Assembly (NCBI RefSeq): GCF_015775515.1
Contig: NZ_CP065383.1
Coordinates: 1,240,001 to 1,304,000, forward strand
Direction of reading: 5' to 3'
From: Atribacter laminatus
GTDB lineage: Bacteria; Atribacterota; Atribacteria; Atribacterales; Atribacteraceae
Length of the DNA stretch: 64,000 bases
A model generated the notes under the pieces. The model saw only the letters and a list, made by a program, of their open reading frames with translations. It did not search any database and had not been told where the DNA came from. Position 1 is the first letter of the stretch. Every line of letters starts with the position of its first letter. Of this stretch, positions 10,026 to 19,044 are shown one piece after another. The translations under genes and the position numbers were made by a program.

Positions 10026-11708
10026 CTATTCCCTTTTCTGAATCTTGGCCCAGGTATCTTTAAGAGAAACAATCCTATTGAAAAGCGGTTTTTCTGGAGT
10101 ATGATCAATGTCAGCGCAGAAATAACCTTGGCGCAAGAATTGAAAACGATCTAAAGGTTTCGCTTGAGTAATTGAAGGCTCAACCAAGCAATGATCAAGT
10201 GTGATGAGAGAATCAGGATTTAAATAATCGGAATAGGTTTTCCCTTCTTCCATATCCGAGAGGTTTTTGAGCGTAAAGAGGTGATCGTAAAGACGAACCG
10301 TTGCTCTTATTGCTACCTCTTCAGCTACCCAATGAAGGGTTCCTTTTACTTTGCGACCGGAAAGATCAGATCCACTGCGAGAATTTGGATCATAGGTGCA
10401 ATGAACTTCGACAATATTACCCGAAGAATCTTTAACTATTTCTTGACAGGTAATAATATAAGCATGTTTCAGTCGAACCTCTCGACCTGGTGCTAATCGG
10501 AAGAACTTTTTGGGAGGATTTTCCATAAAATCTTCTTGCTCGATAAATATATTACGGGAAAATTGAATAATTCGAGTCCCGTAGTCAGGGTCTTCAGGAT
10601 TATTATCGGCAACCAGTTCTTCAATTTTTCCTTCTGGATAGTTATCGATAACGACCTTAAGAGGCCGCAGAACTGCCATGACCCGAGTTGCGGTTTGGTT
10701 TAGCTCTTCACGAATCACATGATGAAGAAATTCAATATCAACAATACTTTCTACCCGAGAGACCCCAATTTCGTCGCAAAAGCGCCGAATCGATGAAGGA
10801 GTATACCCTCGCCGCCTCAGTCCGCTGATGGTGGGCATTCGTGGGTCATCCCATCCTGAAACGATACCTCGATTCACCAATCCAAGGAGGAAACGTTTAC
10901 TCATAACTGTATAGCTCAGATTGAGCCGAGCAAATTCATATTGATGAGGTCGAGAAGGTATTGAAACATTATCTAAGAACCAATCATAGAGCGGTCGATG
11001 GTTTTCAAACTCAAGAGTGCAAATTGAATGAGTGATTCCTTCGATGGCATCTTCATACCCGTGGGCAAAATCATAAAGAGGATAAATGCACCAATTATCG
11101 CCAGCATGATAGTGAGGTTTCTTGAGAATCCGATATATAACCGGATCCCTCATATTGAGGTTGGGATGAGCCATATCAATTTTGGCCCGTAAGACACATT
11201 CACCCTCATCAAAACCACCATTTTTCATTTTTTCAAAGAGATATAGGTTTTCTTCTACTGTACGATTTCGATAAGGGGATTCGATGCCTGGTTGGGTGAG
11301 AGTACCGCGATTTTCTCGGATTTCGTCAGCAGTTTGATGGTCAACATACGCTTTTCCTTGGGAGATAAGCTCTATAGCCCATTCATAGAACTGCTGAAAA
11401 TAATCTGATGCATAACAGAGACGTTGCCATTTGAAACCTAACCACTCTACATCACGAATGATCGCATTTTCATACTCCGGTTCTTCTTTTTCTGGATTGG
11501 TATCGTCAAATCGGAGATTACAGGTTCCATTAAATTTTTCAGCTAAACCGAAATTAAGACAGATTGACTTGGCGTGACCGATATGAAGGTATCCATTTGG
11601 TTCCGGTGGGAAACGGGTTGCAACGGTTTTTACTTTTCCACTTTTTAAATCATCGATTATGATTTGTTCTAAAAAATTGGCCCCTTTTTCAGGAAGTTCC
11701 ATATTCAT
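10026..11708 (-). CDS. glnS: Glutaminyl-tRNA synthetase
   Basis: Class I synthetase that charges tRNA-Gln directly. It shows [16 protein letters not shown] (HIGH motif), the GlnRS-type TRFPPEPNG lead, [26 protein letters not shown] and [10 protein letters not shown] (the KMSKS equivalent), followed by the C-terminal anticodon-binding beta-barrels. I place the start at the ATG at 11708 (560 residues): a GGAGG lies 9-10 bp before it. A TTG 18 bp further upstream would lie inside that ribosome site. The PNGYLHIGH and Gln-type C-terminus separate it from GluRS. A GlnRS means the cell need not rely only on GatCAB amidation for Gln-tRNA. Confidence 0.95.
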   Translation of the reverse strand: MNMELPEKGANFLEQIIIDDLKSGKVKTVATRFPPEPNGYLHIGHAKSICLNFGLAEKFNGTCNLRFDDTNPEKEEPEYENAIIRDVEWLGFKWQRLCYASDYFQQFYEWAIELISQGKAYVDHQTADEIRENRGTLTQPGIESPYRNRTVEENLYLFEKMKNGGFDEGECVLRAKIDMAHPNLNMRDPVIYRILKKPHYHAGDNWCIYPLYDFAHGYEDAIEGITHSICTLEFENHRPLYDWFLDNVSIPSRPHQYEFARLNLSYTVMSKRFLLGLVNRGIVSGWDDPRMPTISGLRRRGYTPSSIRRFCDEIGVSRVESIVDIEFLHHVIREELNQTATRVMAVLRPLKVVIDNYPEGKIEELVADNNPEDPDYGTRIIQFSRNIFIEQEDFMENPPKKFFRLAPGREVRLKHAYIITCQEIVKDSSGNIVEVHCTYDPNSRSGSDLSGRKVKGTLHWVAEEVAIRATVRLYDHLFTLKNLSDMEEGKTYSDYLNPDSLITLDHCLVEPSITQAKPLDRFQFLRQGYFCADIDHTPEKPLFNRIVSLKDTWAKIQKRE

Positions 11709-12205
11709 GCAGTCATTCGCCTCCAATAATCAGTAACTTTCAGGAAATTCCTTAAGTATAAAGTTCGAATATGACATAATTTTTATCTCTCAAGGGTCAT
11801 TATATCAAAAGGGATAGAGAATGTGGGACTTTTACCCTCATCCTACCTTCTCCCATCAAGGGAGAAGGAATTATAAAATCGCCCTTTCAGTCTTTTTTTC
11901 ATCCGCAACTAGTATCGTTTAATAACCTAAGGATCTATCCTTTTCATTACTATTATATTGGTGGTTATGAAAATAGTAGCTATAATAGAGATGATAACCT
12001 TACTTTTCCAATGCAACTGTATATTAAATTAACAAAAATAATTAGGAATACTAAAATTGTTTTTATTAAAAGAGTAAAAAAGTGTTCTTAATAAAATCAC
12101 ATATAAATGGATTGATCAAACTCAAATGAATTGAAATAAAAAGGGAAAAATGCTTTTTCGTATTTTAAGGGATTAAAAATATTTAAGATAGGAGGGGGTT
12201 GAATT
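11709..12205. other. Intergenic region, divergent between glnS and the GyrI-like gene
   Basis: About 500 bp with no gene. It contains one isolated CCTTCTCCC-ATCAA-GGGAGAAGG-type hairpin module at about 11845-11870 that belongs to the window-wide repeat family. The rest is very AT-rich sequence that must hold the promoters of both flanking genes; none could be fixed with confidence. Confidence 0.55.
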
Positions 12206-12664
12206 ATGCTTTTTAAAATTGATGTTATTGATCAAAAAGCTCAACCGGTTTTGTATGTCCGAACCAGAACCATTATGGGAGATTTGCCGAAAATTATTGG
12301 AGAATCGTATCATAAAATTTTTGAATATCTTAAAGAAATGAATGAGAATCCGGTTGATGCACCCTATACAGCCTATTATAGCCTTGACATGAATGATTTA
12401 GACGTAGAAATGGGTTTTCCAATAAGTCATCCCTTACCGGAAAAAAATGAAATAAAATCAGGTGAAATACCTCGAGGTAGGTATGTGACATGTTTGTATA
12501 AAGGTCCGTATAGCCAGATGGAACAACCATACAACGAAATATTCCGGTGGATTGAAGAAAATGGTTATGAAAAAACCGGAGTTTATTATGAATATTATTT
12601 TAATTCTCCAACCGAAGTCCCCGAAAGCGAACTCATAACTCGGATTGCCATTCCAGTTAAATAG
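12206..12664 (+). CDS. GyrI-like (AraC effector-binding/SOUL-type) small-molecule-binding protein
   Basis: A 152-residue stand-alone GyrI-like domain. It has the N-terminal strand with VLYVRTRTIMGDLP, the middle segment LDVEMGFPISHPL, and the C-terminal GRYVTCLYKGPYSQMEQPYNEIFRWIEENGY. This last pattern is the usual ligand-pocket half of AraC C-terminal effector domains and of SbmC/GyrI. No DNA-binding domain is attached. Free-standing members bind or hydrolyse hydrophobic small molecules, or inhibit gyrase; which applies here cannot be told. AGGAGGGGG precedes the ATG. It is monocistronic, 820 bp before the polyol transporter operon. Confidence 0.75.
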   Translation: MLFKIDVIDQKAQPVLYVRTRTIMGDLPKIIGESYHKIFEYLKEMNENPVDAPYTAYYSLDMNDLDVEMGFPISHPLPEKNEIKSGEIPRGRYVTCLYKGPYSQMEQPYNEIFRWIEENGYEKTGVYYEYYFNSPTEVPESELITRIAIPVK

Positions 12665-13488
12665 TTAAAAATTATTTCGGAAAATTAAAATAATTATTGC
12701 GGATATTATTCCATTTATGATAAAATGGACTTGTTTTATAGGATTGAGTGGAGGAAATCATAGAGAAAACAAAAAAGTGAGGTGAAATACGGGCTAGAAT
12801 CCAAGGAAAAATTTGAAAAAATAAATTACCATAAATGAAACATAGGATTACCACCATGTAAGTTTTTTAATAATCAATGAAAATATGATTAAATCAAAAG
12901 AATTAAAATTGCTCAATAAGTTTCTATTCTAGTTAATAACTTATCAAGATAGAGTACTACTTCATAATTCCTCGCAACAAACATGCAAAACTCACTCAAC
13001 ATTCCCATTAATTGATTGGTTTGTCCTTCTCATACAAAATGATTCTCTTTTTATATGATTTTTTAAGATAGATATGCGTTCTATTAGGCGGTCTCAGATT
13101 GTAATGGAAGTAATTTTCTTAATTTATTGTAGAAAAGAGTATAACTGTTTTTATGTTGAAAAACGTTGCTGCCTCAAGCTCTAAAACAAAAACATAAAAG
13201 ATGAGATACTCATGCTCTTGAAGAACTAGAAATTAGCATGAAGCATTTTAAACCATCATTGATTACCTATCATTGTTAAACACCACTTATCATCACTCAA
13301 TTATTGAAAGACTACTATATGCACCAACAGAAAATATCATTTTACAGTAGCGATCTCATAAAGCATGAAGTGATTTCAAAAGAATATAGAAGGGGGGGGT
13401 GAAAAACTTATCAACATATTTATTCTAATGAAGGCTATTTAAAAATAGCGATTTAAATTGAAATGGATTTAAAAAGGAGGGTAAAAAA
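12665..13488. other. Long AT-rich leader upstream of the polyol ABC operon
   Basis: 824 bp without a supportable gene. A perfect inverted repeat with 7-bp arms, GCTATTTAAAAATAGC, lies at 13434-13449, about 40 bp before the binding-protein ATG, and could be an operator or a small mRNA hairpin. Direct repeats of GATTTAAA follow at about 13450-13474. No tRNA, terminator or recognised riboswitch core was found. Confidence 0.45.
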
Positions 13489-14886
13489 ATGAAGAAATAT
13501 TTACTCCTAATTGTTATTGGATTAATTCTATTAGCAAGTTCACTCGCTTTGTCTCAAGAAGATCCTTTAGCTTACTATAAGCAAGCAAAAATCAATTGGA
13601 GAGCTTTTGAAGGGACACAACTTACCATTGGGCTCAATAAGCATCCTTTTACCGAATCATTGCGACCCTTACTTCCTCACTTTGAAGAGCTAACCGGCAT
13701 TAAAGTTGCTTACGTCATTTTACCAGAAGAAGAATTCTTTGAGAAATTATTAATTGACCTCAGCAGTGGAGGTGGAATATTCGATGTGTATATGACTTCA
13801 CCAATGTTTGAATGGAGGTATCAATATGCCGGATGGATCGAGGATCTTAACCAATTTTGGAACAATCCTGAGTTAACTGACCAAGAATGGTATGATCGTG
13901 ATGACTTCTATGAAAAACCACTCCGAGCGAATATGTGGGATGGAACCATTGGTGGTGGTCTTGGACAGGGAAGATGGAATGCAATACCGGTTATGGCTGA
14001 ATTTTTCTGCCAGGTTTATCGAGAAGACCTTAGAGAAAAATGGGGTTTAACGGTTCCGACTAATTATCCTGATCTTCTTACAACCTTGACCAAAGCAGCA
14101 GAAATGGGAAAAAAGGAAACACCCCAAGTTTATGGAGTGGCTAACCGTGGAATCAAAAGCTGGTCAACAGTACATTCAGGATATTTCACAGCCTTCAGCA
14201 CCTATGGTCAAAAAGATATTAATCCCGACCTAACCGCAGCAATTAATACCCCGGAAGCAAAAGGAATCACTCAAATCTGGGTAGATATTTTACAGAAAGC
14301 TGGACCTCCTGGCTGGCCGAATTATACCTGGTATGATGCTAAACAAAACTATGCAGCCGGTCGATTCTATGAGATTACCGACTGCGATTTCTTTGCTGCA
14401 ACTTATGAAAATCCTGCCCAATCAGTAGTAGCTGGGAAAAATGGATATGCCCTTCCAGCAGCAGCTCCAGATGGCAATATTACCTCCAATATGTGGACCT
14501 GGGCACTGGGTATGAGCTCTTTTTCCAAATATAAAGAAGCAGCATGGTTATTCCTACTCTGGGCTACTGCACCACAAACTATGCTCGATGGTACATTAAT
14601 TCATGATAATTTCAATCCAACACGTAAGTCAGTGTGGGAAAATCCCGCAGTTATAGAAAAAACCATGAAGTGGGGAACCGAACCCGGACAGTACCGAAAA
14701 ATTGTTGATGATATGTATGCTATGTATGGAGACATCCGTTGGACTCCTAATCCCGATGTTACCACTGTAGGTGATATCTGGGCTGAAGCACTCCATGAAG
14801 CTTATGAAGGGAAGAAACCTGTTGAACAAGCTTTAGAAGATGCGGCAGCAAAAATAAACGAATGGATGACTAAATGGAAAAAGTAA
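13489..14886 (+). CDS. Extracellular solute-binding protein, family 1 (polyol/sugar ABC)
   Basis: Captures substrate outside the membrane and delivers it to the permeases encoded next. Residues 1-22 (LLLIVIGLILLASSLALSQ) form a signal peptide without a lipobox Cys, so it is probably free in the periplasm. The mature part has family-1 signatures: LTIGLNKHPFTESLRPLLPHFEELTGIKV near the N-terminus, a middle segment IFDVYMTSPMFEW, and a C-terminal region with PAAAPDG and WALGMSSFSKYKEAAWLFL. It is 465 residues long. AAAAAGGAGGG gives a strong ribosome site. It opens a six-gene run whose last gene resembles polyol dehydrogenases, suggesting a linear or cyclic polyol ligand. Confidence 0.9.
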   Translation: MKKYLLLIVIGLILLASSLALSQEDPLAYYKQAKINWRAFEGTQLTIGLNKHPFTESLRPLLPHFEELTGIKVAYVILPEEEFFEKLLIDLSSGGGIFDVYMTSPMFEWRYQYAGWIEDLNQFWNNPELTDQEWYDRDDFYEKPLRANMWDGTIGGGLGQGRWNAIPVMAEFFCQVYREDLREKWGLTVPTNYPDLLTTLTKAAEMGKKETPQVYGVANRGIKSWSTVHSGYFTAFSTYGQKDINPDLTAAINTPEAKGITQIWVDILQKAGPPGWPNYTWYDAKQNYAAGRFYEITDCDFFAATYENPAQSVVAGKNGYALPAAAPDGNITSNMWTWALGMSSFSKYKEAAWLFLLWATAPQTMLDGTLIHDNFNPTRKSVWENPAVIEKTMKWGTEPGQYRKIVDDMYAMYGDIRWTPNPDVTTVGDIWAEALHEAYEGKKPVEQALEDAAAKINEWMTKWKK

Positions 14887-14895
14887 ATAGAGGTG

Positions 14896-14924
14896 AATCG
14901 GGTGGGATTGAATCCCACCCGATT
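14896..14924 (+). terminator. Intercistronic stem-loop between binding protein and permease
   Basis: AATCGGGTGGGA (14896-14907), loop TTGAA, TCCCACCCGATT (14913-14924): a perfect 12-bp stem. It is followed by only a short T run (TT then AAGG) and the permease start. That looks less like a full terminator than a partial terminator or 3' stabiliser, giving more binding-protein mRNA than permease mRNA, as known for malE-malF. Confidence 0.75.
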
Positions 14925-14944
14925 TTAAGGGAGGCTGAGGTAAT

Positions 14945-15847
14945 TTGATTAATCCTTTTGGAATAAAAGAAAGTTTTTGGAGCAGAAGAAAAGCCTTTCT
15001 CCTTTTTTTACCGGCTTTTATTATCACGGTCGGAATTTTGGTCCCTTTTGGATATTCGGTAGTAATGTCTTTTACCGATTTTAATTTAACTTCAGGTACC
15101 AGCAATTTTATTGGTTTTGGTAATTATCTAAAAATGACCAAAGATTCAGAATTTTGGAATTCACTGAAAGTCACACTTTTATTCACTTTAGGAGCAGTTA
15201 TATTCGAGGTGGGAATTGGTTTTGTTGCGGCATATTTGTTAAATTTGGGATTGTTGGGGCAAAAGTTATGGCGTACTTTGTTTTTATTACCGGTTATGCT
15301 ACCACCTACTGTTGCGGCTATTATGTGGAAATTAATGATGGCACCCATCCAAGGAGTTTTTAATTATCTCCTCCAATTAGTTGGGCTTCCGGTTTCGGAA
15401 TGGTTAGGATCATCTTCTACAGCATTGATTTCGGTAATTTTGATTGATGCTTATGTATTCATTCCCTTTGTTGGAATGATTTTTTTGGCAGGAATTCAAA
15501 ACCTCCCCAAAGAACCCTATGAAGCAGCTGCTGTTGATGGAGTATCAAGTTGGTTTACCTTTAGAAAATTAACAATACCACTTTTGAAGCCAGTTATACT
15601 AATTGTTTTGTTATTTCGCATTATGGATTGTCTAAAGCATTTTGACATCATTTACGCAGCGACTAAAGGGGGACCAGCCAGTGCCACCATGACCCTTTCA
15701 GTTCAATCGTACTATCAGAGTTTTAGATGGACTAACATGGGGTATTCCTTTGCACATCTTGTGGTGTTATGGGCAATTGTTTATGTTTTGAGTTATTTAT
15801 TAGTGGAAAAATGGAAAAAGGCAGTTCGCGAAGTACACGGAGGTTAA
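14945..15847 (+). CDS. ABC transporter permease, MalF/UgpA type
   Basis: One of the two membrane subunits of the polyol/sugar importer. It is 300 residues with six hydrophobic segments. The EAA loop that docks on the ATPase is EAAAVDGVSSWFTFRKLTIPLLKP. The start is a TTG with GGAGG about 10 bp and TGAGG about 4 bp upstream; no ATG near it fits better. The N-terminal SRRKAFLLFLPAF is typical of the MalF/UgpA branch. It lies just after the intercistronic hairpin. Confidence 0.9.
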   Translation: MINPFGIKESFWSRRKAFLLFLPAFIITVGILVPFGYSVVMSFTDFNLTSGTSNFIGFGNYLKMTKDSEFWNSLKVTLLFTLGAVIFEVGIGFVAAYLLNLGLLGQKLWRTLFLLPVMLPPTVAAIMWKLMMAPIQGVFNYLLQLVGLPVSEWLGSSSTALISVILIDAYVFIPFVGMIFLAGIQNLPKEPYEAAAVDGVSSWFTFRKLTIPLLKPVILIVLLFRIMDCLKHFDIIYAATKGGPASATMTLSVQSYYQSFRWTNMGYSFAHLVVLWAIVYVLSYLLVEKWKKAVREVHGG

Positions 15848-15875
15848 GTAAAAAAATGTTTTGGAGGTCTTACCA

Positions 15876-16739
15876 ATGGGAAACGAAAAATTAACTTTGG
15901 GAAAAGTTTTATCCGCCATTGGATTGGTTCTCATTATGTCCTGGACCATTTTTCCTCTTTATTGGGTTTTTAATATGTCAATCCAAACACCAATCGATGT
16001 TATTTCCTATCCACCAAAATTTTACTATGATGCTACTCTCGAAAACTATTCGGTGGTTTTAATAGGGAAAGCCTGGTTGGGAAAATATGAAACAGTTCAA
16101 ACTGATTTTCCTAGGTATTACTTGAACAGTTTGATCGTTTGTTCAGGCGCAGTGGCAATTAGTATGTTGTTAGGCGTCCCTGCTGCCTATTCTCTGGCCC
16201 GATTTGCTTTTAAAGGGAAGGAAAATTTTGCTTTTACTCTTCTAAGTTTCCGTTTTGCCCCTGGTTTGATTGTCATTATTCCTCTTTTTGTTATTTTTAG
16301 AAGACTAGGACTATACGGAACTTATTATGGGATGATGTTGGCCTATCAACTTATTACTCTTCCTTTTTCGGTTTGGCTGATGAGAGGTTTTTTTGAAGAT
16401 ATTCCTATCGAATTAGAGCATGCTGCTCGAATTGATGGATATAGCTGGTGGGGAGTATTTCGAAAAGTAAATCTTCCGTTAGTAGCCCCTGGAATAGCTG
16501 CTACCGCTATTCTTTCATTCATTTTTGCTTGGAACGAGTTTTTATTCGGATATGTTTTATCGTCAGATATTACCCGACCGGTTACTCCCTCATTAATGGG
16601 TTTTATTTCTTACGAACAGGTATTATGGGGACAAATGGCAGCTGCTGCGATTATTACTCTTTTGCCATCGGTTATTTTAGCTATTTTTATTCAAAAGTAT
16701 TTGGTGCGGGGATTAACTTTTGGTGCAGTAAAGGGATAA
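15876..16739 (+). CDS. ABC transporter permease, MalG/UgpE type
   Basis: Second membrane subunit, about 287 residues with six transmembrane segments. The EAA loop is EHAARIDGYSWWGVFRKVNLPLVAP. FAWNEFLFGYVLSS is the usual C-terminal helix signature of MalG-type permeases. I prefer the ATG at 15876: GGAGG at 15863-15867 stands 8 bp before it. The in-frame TTG at 15861 includes that ribosome site. It is followed after 21 bp by the first of two ATPase genes. Confidence 0.9.
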   Translation: MGNEKLTLGKVLSAIGLVLIMSWTIFPLYWVFNMSIQTPIDVISYPPKFYYDATLENYSVVLIGKAWLGKYETVQTDFPRYYLNSLIVCSGAVAISMLLGVPAAYSLARFAFKGKENFAFTLLSFRFAPGLIVIIPLFVIFRRLGLYGTYYGMMLAYQLITLPFSVWLMRGFFEDIPIELEHAARIDGYSWWGVFRKVNLPLVAPGIAATAILSFIFAWNEFLFGYVLSSDITRPVTPSLMGFISYEQVLWGQMAAAAIITLLPSVILAIFIQKYLVRGLTFGAVKG

Positions 16740-16760
16740 CGGATGAAGGGGGGGGTAAAT

Positions 16761-17888
16761 GTGGCTGAGATAGAATTGCGGAAGGTGGTCAAGAAATACG
16801 GAGAATTAACTGCTGTAAATGATTTAACCTTTAAGGAAAAAGATGGTGAATTATTGGTTTTATTAGGAAGCCCAGGCGCCGGAAAAAGTTCCACATTAAA
16901 AATGATTGCTGGAGTAGAAAGCGTTTCTTCGGGAGAGATAATTATGAATGGGCAAGTAATAAATCGATTTGATCCTTCTGAAAGAGACATGGCAATGGCT
17001 TTTGAAACCTATGCTCTTTATCCCCATTTATCGGTTTTTGAAAATATAGCTTTCCCTCTTCGTTCTCCAAAGAGAGCTCAAAAGTATTCAGAAGATGATG
17101 TTAAAAAGATGGTTCAGGAAGTCGCCGAGTTTTTGGAAATAGAAATGTTGTTAGAAAGAAAACCGAAAGAATTAAGTGGTGGTCAACGGCAAAGAGTTAG
17201 TCTTGCAAGGTGTTTAATTCGAACTCCTCAACTTTATTTATTTGATGAACCTATTGCTCATCTTGATGCCAAGCTCCGACATCGGTTACGAAGAGAACTT
17301 AAAAAATGGCAACAGACAAGAAAAATTACGACTCTTTATACGACAACTGATTATTTAGAGGCATTTTCCATGGGTGATCGAATTGTCATACTAAACCGTG
17401 GGATTTTATTACAAATCGGGAAATGGGAAGAGATTTATAATAGACCAGCTCATTTGATTATTGGAACAATTATTAGTGATCCTCATATGAACACTTTTTT
17501 AGGAGAAATTGTTTCTGCGGAAGACAAAATATCTATCCAGGTGAAAGATATTAGATTTGATATTCCTTCTGAAATACAAAATCAAATTATAGGATCCAAT
17601 GTAAAAGAAGTGATAATGGGGATTTTTCCCAGTAAGATTCAACCTGTGGATCGAGTGGAAAATAAAAGTTTAAAATCGAACAATTATGTGGAAGGGCTTG
17701 TTGAGTTTATTGAATCTCGGGGATCAAGGAGAATAATTTTTTTAAAAACACCACACAGCCTTACTTTTACTTTACAAATCCCCTTAGAACGACCAATCAG
17801 AATCGGGGAGAACATTATGTGTTTATTTGGTAAAGAGAATATTCAAATTTTTGATAAAGATACTAAAAAGAACATTATGCGCTTATAG
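16761..17888 (+). CDS. ABC transporter ATPase, MalK/UgpC type, with degenerate switch residues
   Basis: Nucleotide-binding subunit with C-terminal TOBE-like beta domain, about 376 residues. Walker A is GSPGAGKSS, the signature is LSGGQRQRVSLAR and Walker B is LYLFDEPIAHLD. Two positions differ from the family norm. The Q-loop reads AFETYALYPH, with Glu where Gln is usual. The H-loop reads YTTTDYLEA where VTHDQxEA is usual, so the switch His is Thr. The GTG at 16761 with GGGGGGG about 5 bp upstream gives the usual N-terminus VAEIELRKV; the ATG 18 bp earlier lies before that site. It is paired with a second ATPase, so the transporter is likely a heterodimeric NBD type in which this one is the weaker catalytic partner. 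Confidence 0.88.
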   Translation: MAEIELRKVVKKYGELTAVNDLTFKEKDGELLVLLGSPGAGKSSTLKMIAGVESVSSGEIIMNGQVINRFDPSERDMAMAFETYALYPHLSVFENIAFPLRSPKRAQKYSEDDVKKMVQEVAEFLEIEMLLERKPKELSGGQRQRVSLARCLIRTPQLYLFDEPIAHLDAKLRHRLRRELKKWQQTRKITTLYTTTDYLEAFSMGDRIVILNRGILLQIGKWEEIYNRPAHLIIGTIISDPHMNTFLGEIVSAEDKISIQVKDIRFDIPSEIQNQIIGSNVKEVIMGIFPSKIQPVDRVENKSLKSNNYVEGLVEFIESRGSRRIIFLKTPHSLTFTLQIPLERPIRIGENIMCLFGKENIQIFDKDTKKNIMRL

Positions 17889-17907
17889 GAGAAGAGGGGT
17901 GGGGTGA

Positions 17908-19032
17908 TTGGCAGAGGTTCGAGTTGAAAATGTATGGAAATATTATAGAGAAGAAGCTGGGCTTGAAAAAAGAGTAGAAGCGGTAAGAAATGCAAGTTTT
18001 ACATGTAATGACCAAGAATTTTTATGTCTATTAGGTCCTTCTGGCTGTGGAAAAACCAGTACTTTGAGAATGATTGCTGGTTTAGAAAAAATTTCTAAGG
18101 GTGATATTATCATAGGAAACCAGAGGGTGAACAATTTACCACCAAAAGATCGAAAGATTGCCATGTCTTTTGAATCTTATGCTCTTTATCCACCATTAAC
18201 AGTTTATGATAATATTGCTTTTCCCCTTCAAGCGAGAAAATATCCAGAAAGTAAAATAAAAGAGAAAATTAAAATAGTCACTGATTTATTGGACATTGGC
18301 GATATTCTCTCTTTTCGACCTGCTAAATTAAGCGGGGGCGAACAACAACGAGTTTCCTTAGCTCGGGCTTTAGTTAGAGAAGATGCATTAATAACTCTTA
18401 TGGATGAACCGATATCTCATCTTGATGCTCAGTTGAAGGCAAAAATGAGAATCGACCTAAAGCGATTTCAAAGAGAGATGGAGCTTACAGTCATTTATGT
18501 GACTCATGACCAATTGGAAGCTCTAAGTATGGCTGACAAGGTTGTGGTAATGAATCTTGGCGAAATTCAACAGATTGGGACACCTGATGAACTTTATCAA
18601 CAACCAGCCAATCTATTTGTAGCTGGATTTATCGGAGAACCACCAATGAACTTTCTTCCTTGTACTTATATTGAGGAAAGTGGTTCATTTTTTTTAAAAT
18701 TTCTTCAATCTAAATTTGAAGTTGATACTGATTTAGCTCATCTTCTCCAAGCTGAAAATGGAGTTAACCAAAAATGGTTGTTTGGTGTTCGTCCGGGAGA
18801 TATTGTTATTGGTAGGGAAATAGAAAAAAGCTACTGTCTCGAAGGTCGAATATATAGTATTGAACCATTGGGAGAGACTTCAATTGTCATAGTGGAGGTC
18901 GAAAATCAAAAGATTTTTGTTGAAGTTCCTGGATTACCATTAGAAAGAGAAGGAGAAGTAGTAAAAGTTTATTTTAGTAAAGCTAAATCTCATATTTTTA
19001 ATCAGACAAATGGGAAAGCATTAAGAATATGA
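17908..19032 (+). CDS. ABC transporter ATPase, MalK/UgpC type
   Basis: Second nucleotide-binding subunit, about 374 residues. Walker A is GPSGCGKTST, the signature is LSGGEQQRVSLAR, Walker B is LITLMDEPISHLD, and the H-loop is intact as VTHDQLEA. The Q-loop reads SFESYALYPP, again Glu rather than Gln. The C-terminal TOBE/OB region includes FGVRPGDIVIG. The TTG start lies in GGGGTGATTG directly after the first ATPase (19-bp gap); no better start is visible. It probably forms an asymmetric pair with the upstream ATPase. Separate, divergent ATPase genes in one operon are known for the rhizobial glycerol transporter GlpSTPQV, which also serves a polyol. Confidence 0.9.
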   Translation: MAEVRVENVWKYYREEAGLEKRVEAVRNASFTCNDQEFLCLLGPSGCGKTSTLRMIAGLEKISKGDIIIGNQRVNNLPPKDRKIAMSFESYALYPPLTVYDNIAFPLQARKYPESKIKEKIKIVTDLLDIGDILSFRPAKLSGGEQQRVSLARALVREDALITLMDEPISHLDAQLKAKMRIDLKRFQREMELTVIYVTHDQLEALSMADKVVVMNLGEIQQIGTPDELYQQPANLFVAGFIGEPPMNFLPCTYIEESGSFFLKFLQSKFEVDTDLAHLLQAENGVNQKWLFGVRPGDIVIGREIEKSYCLEGRIYSIEPLGETSIVIVEVENQKIFVEVPGLPLEREGEVVKVYFSKAKSHIFNQTNGKALRI

Positions 19033-19044
19033 TGGAGGTGAATT

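Noticed and set aside
13050-13480. Possible decayed transposase or riboswitch before the polyol operon
   Set aside because: No frame carries a recognisable motif, and no conserved riboswitch core or anti-terminator pairing could be drawn.
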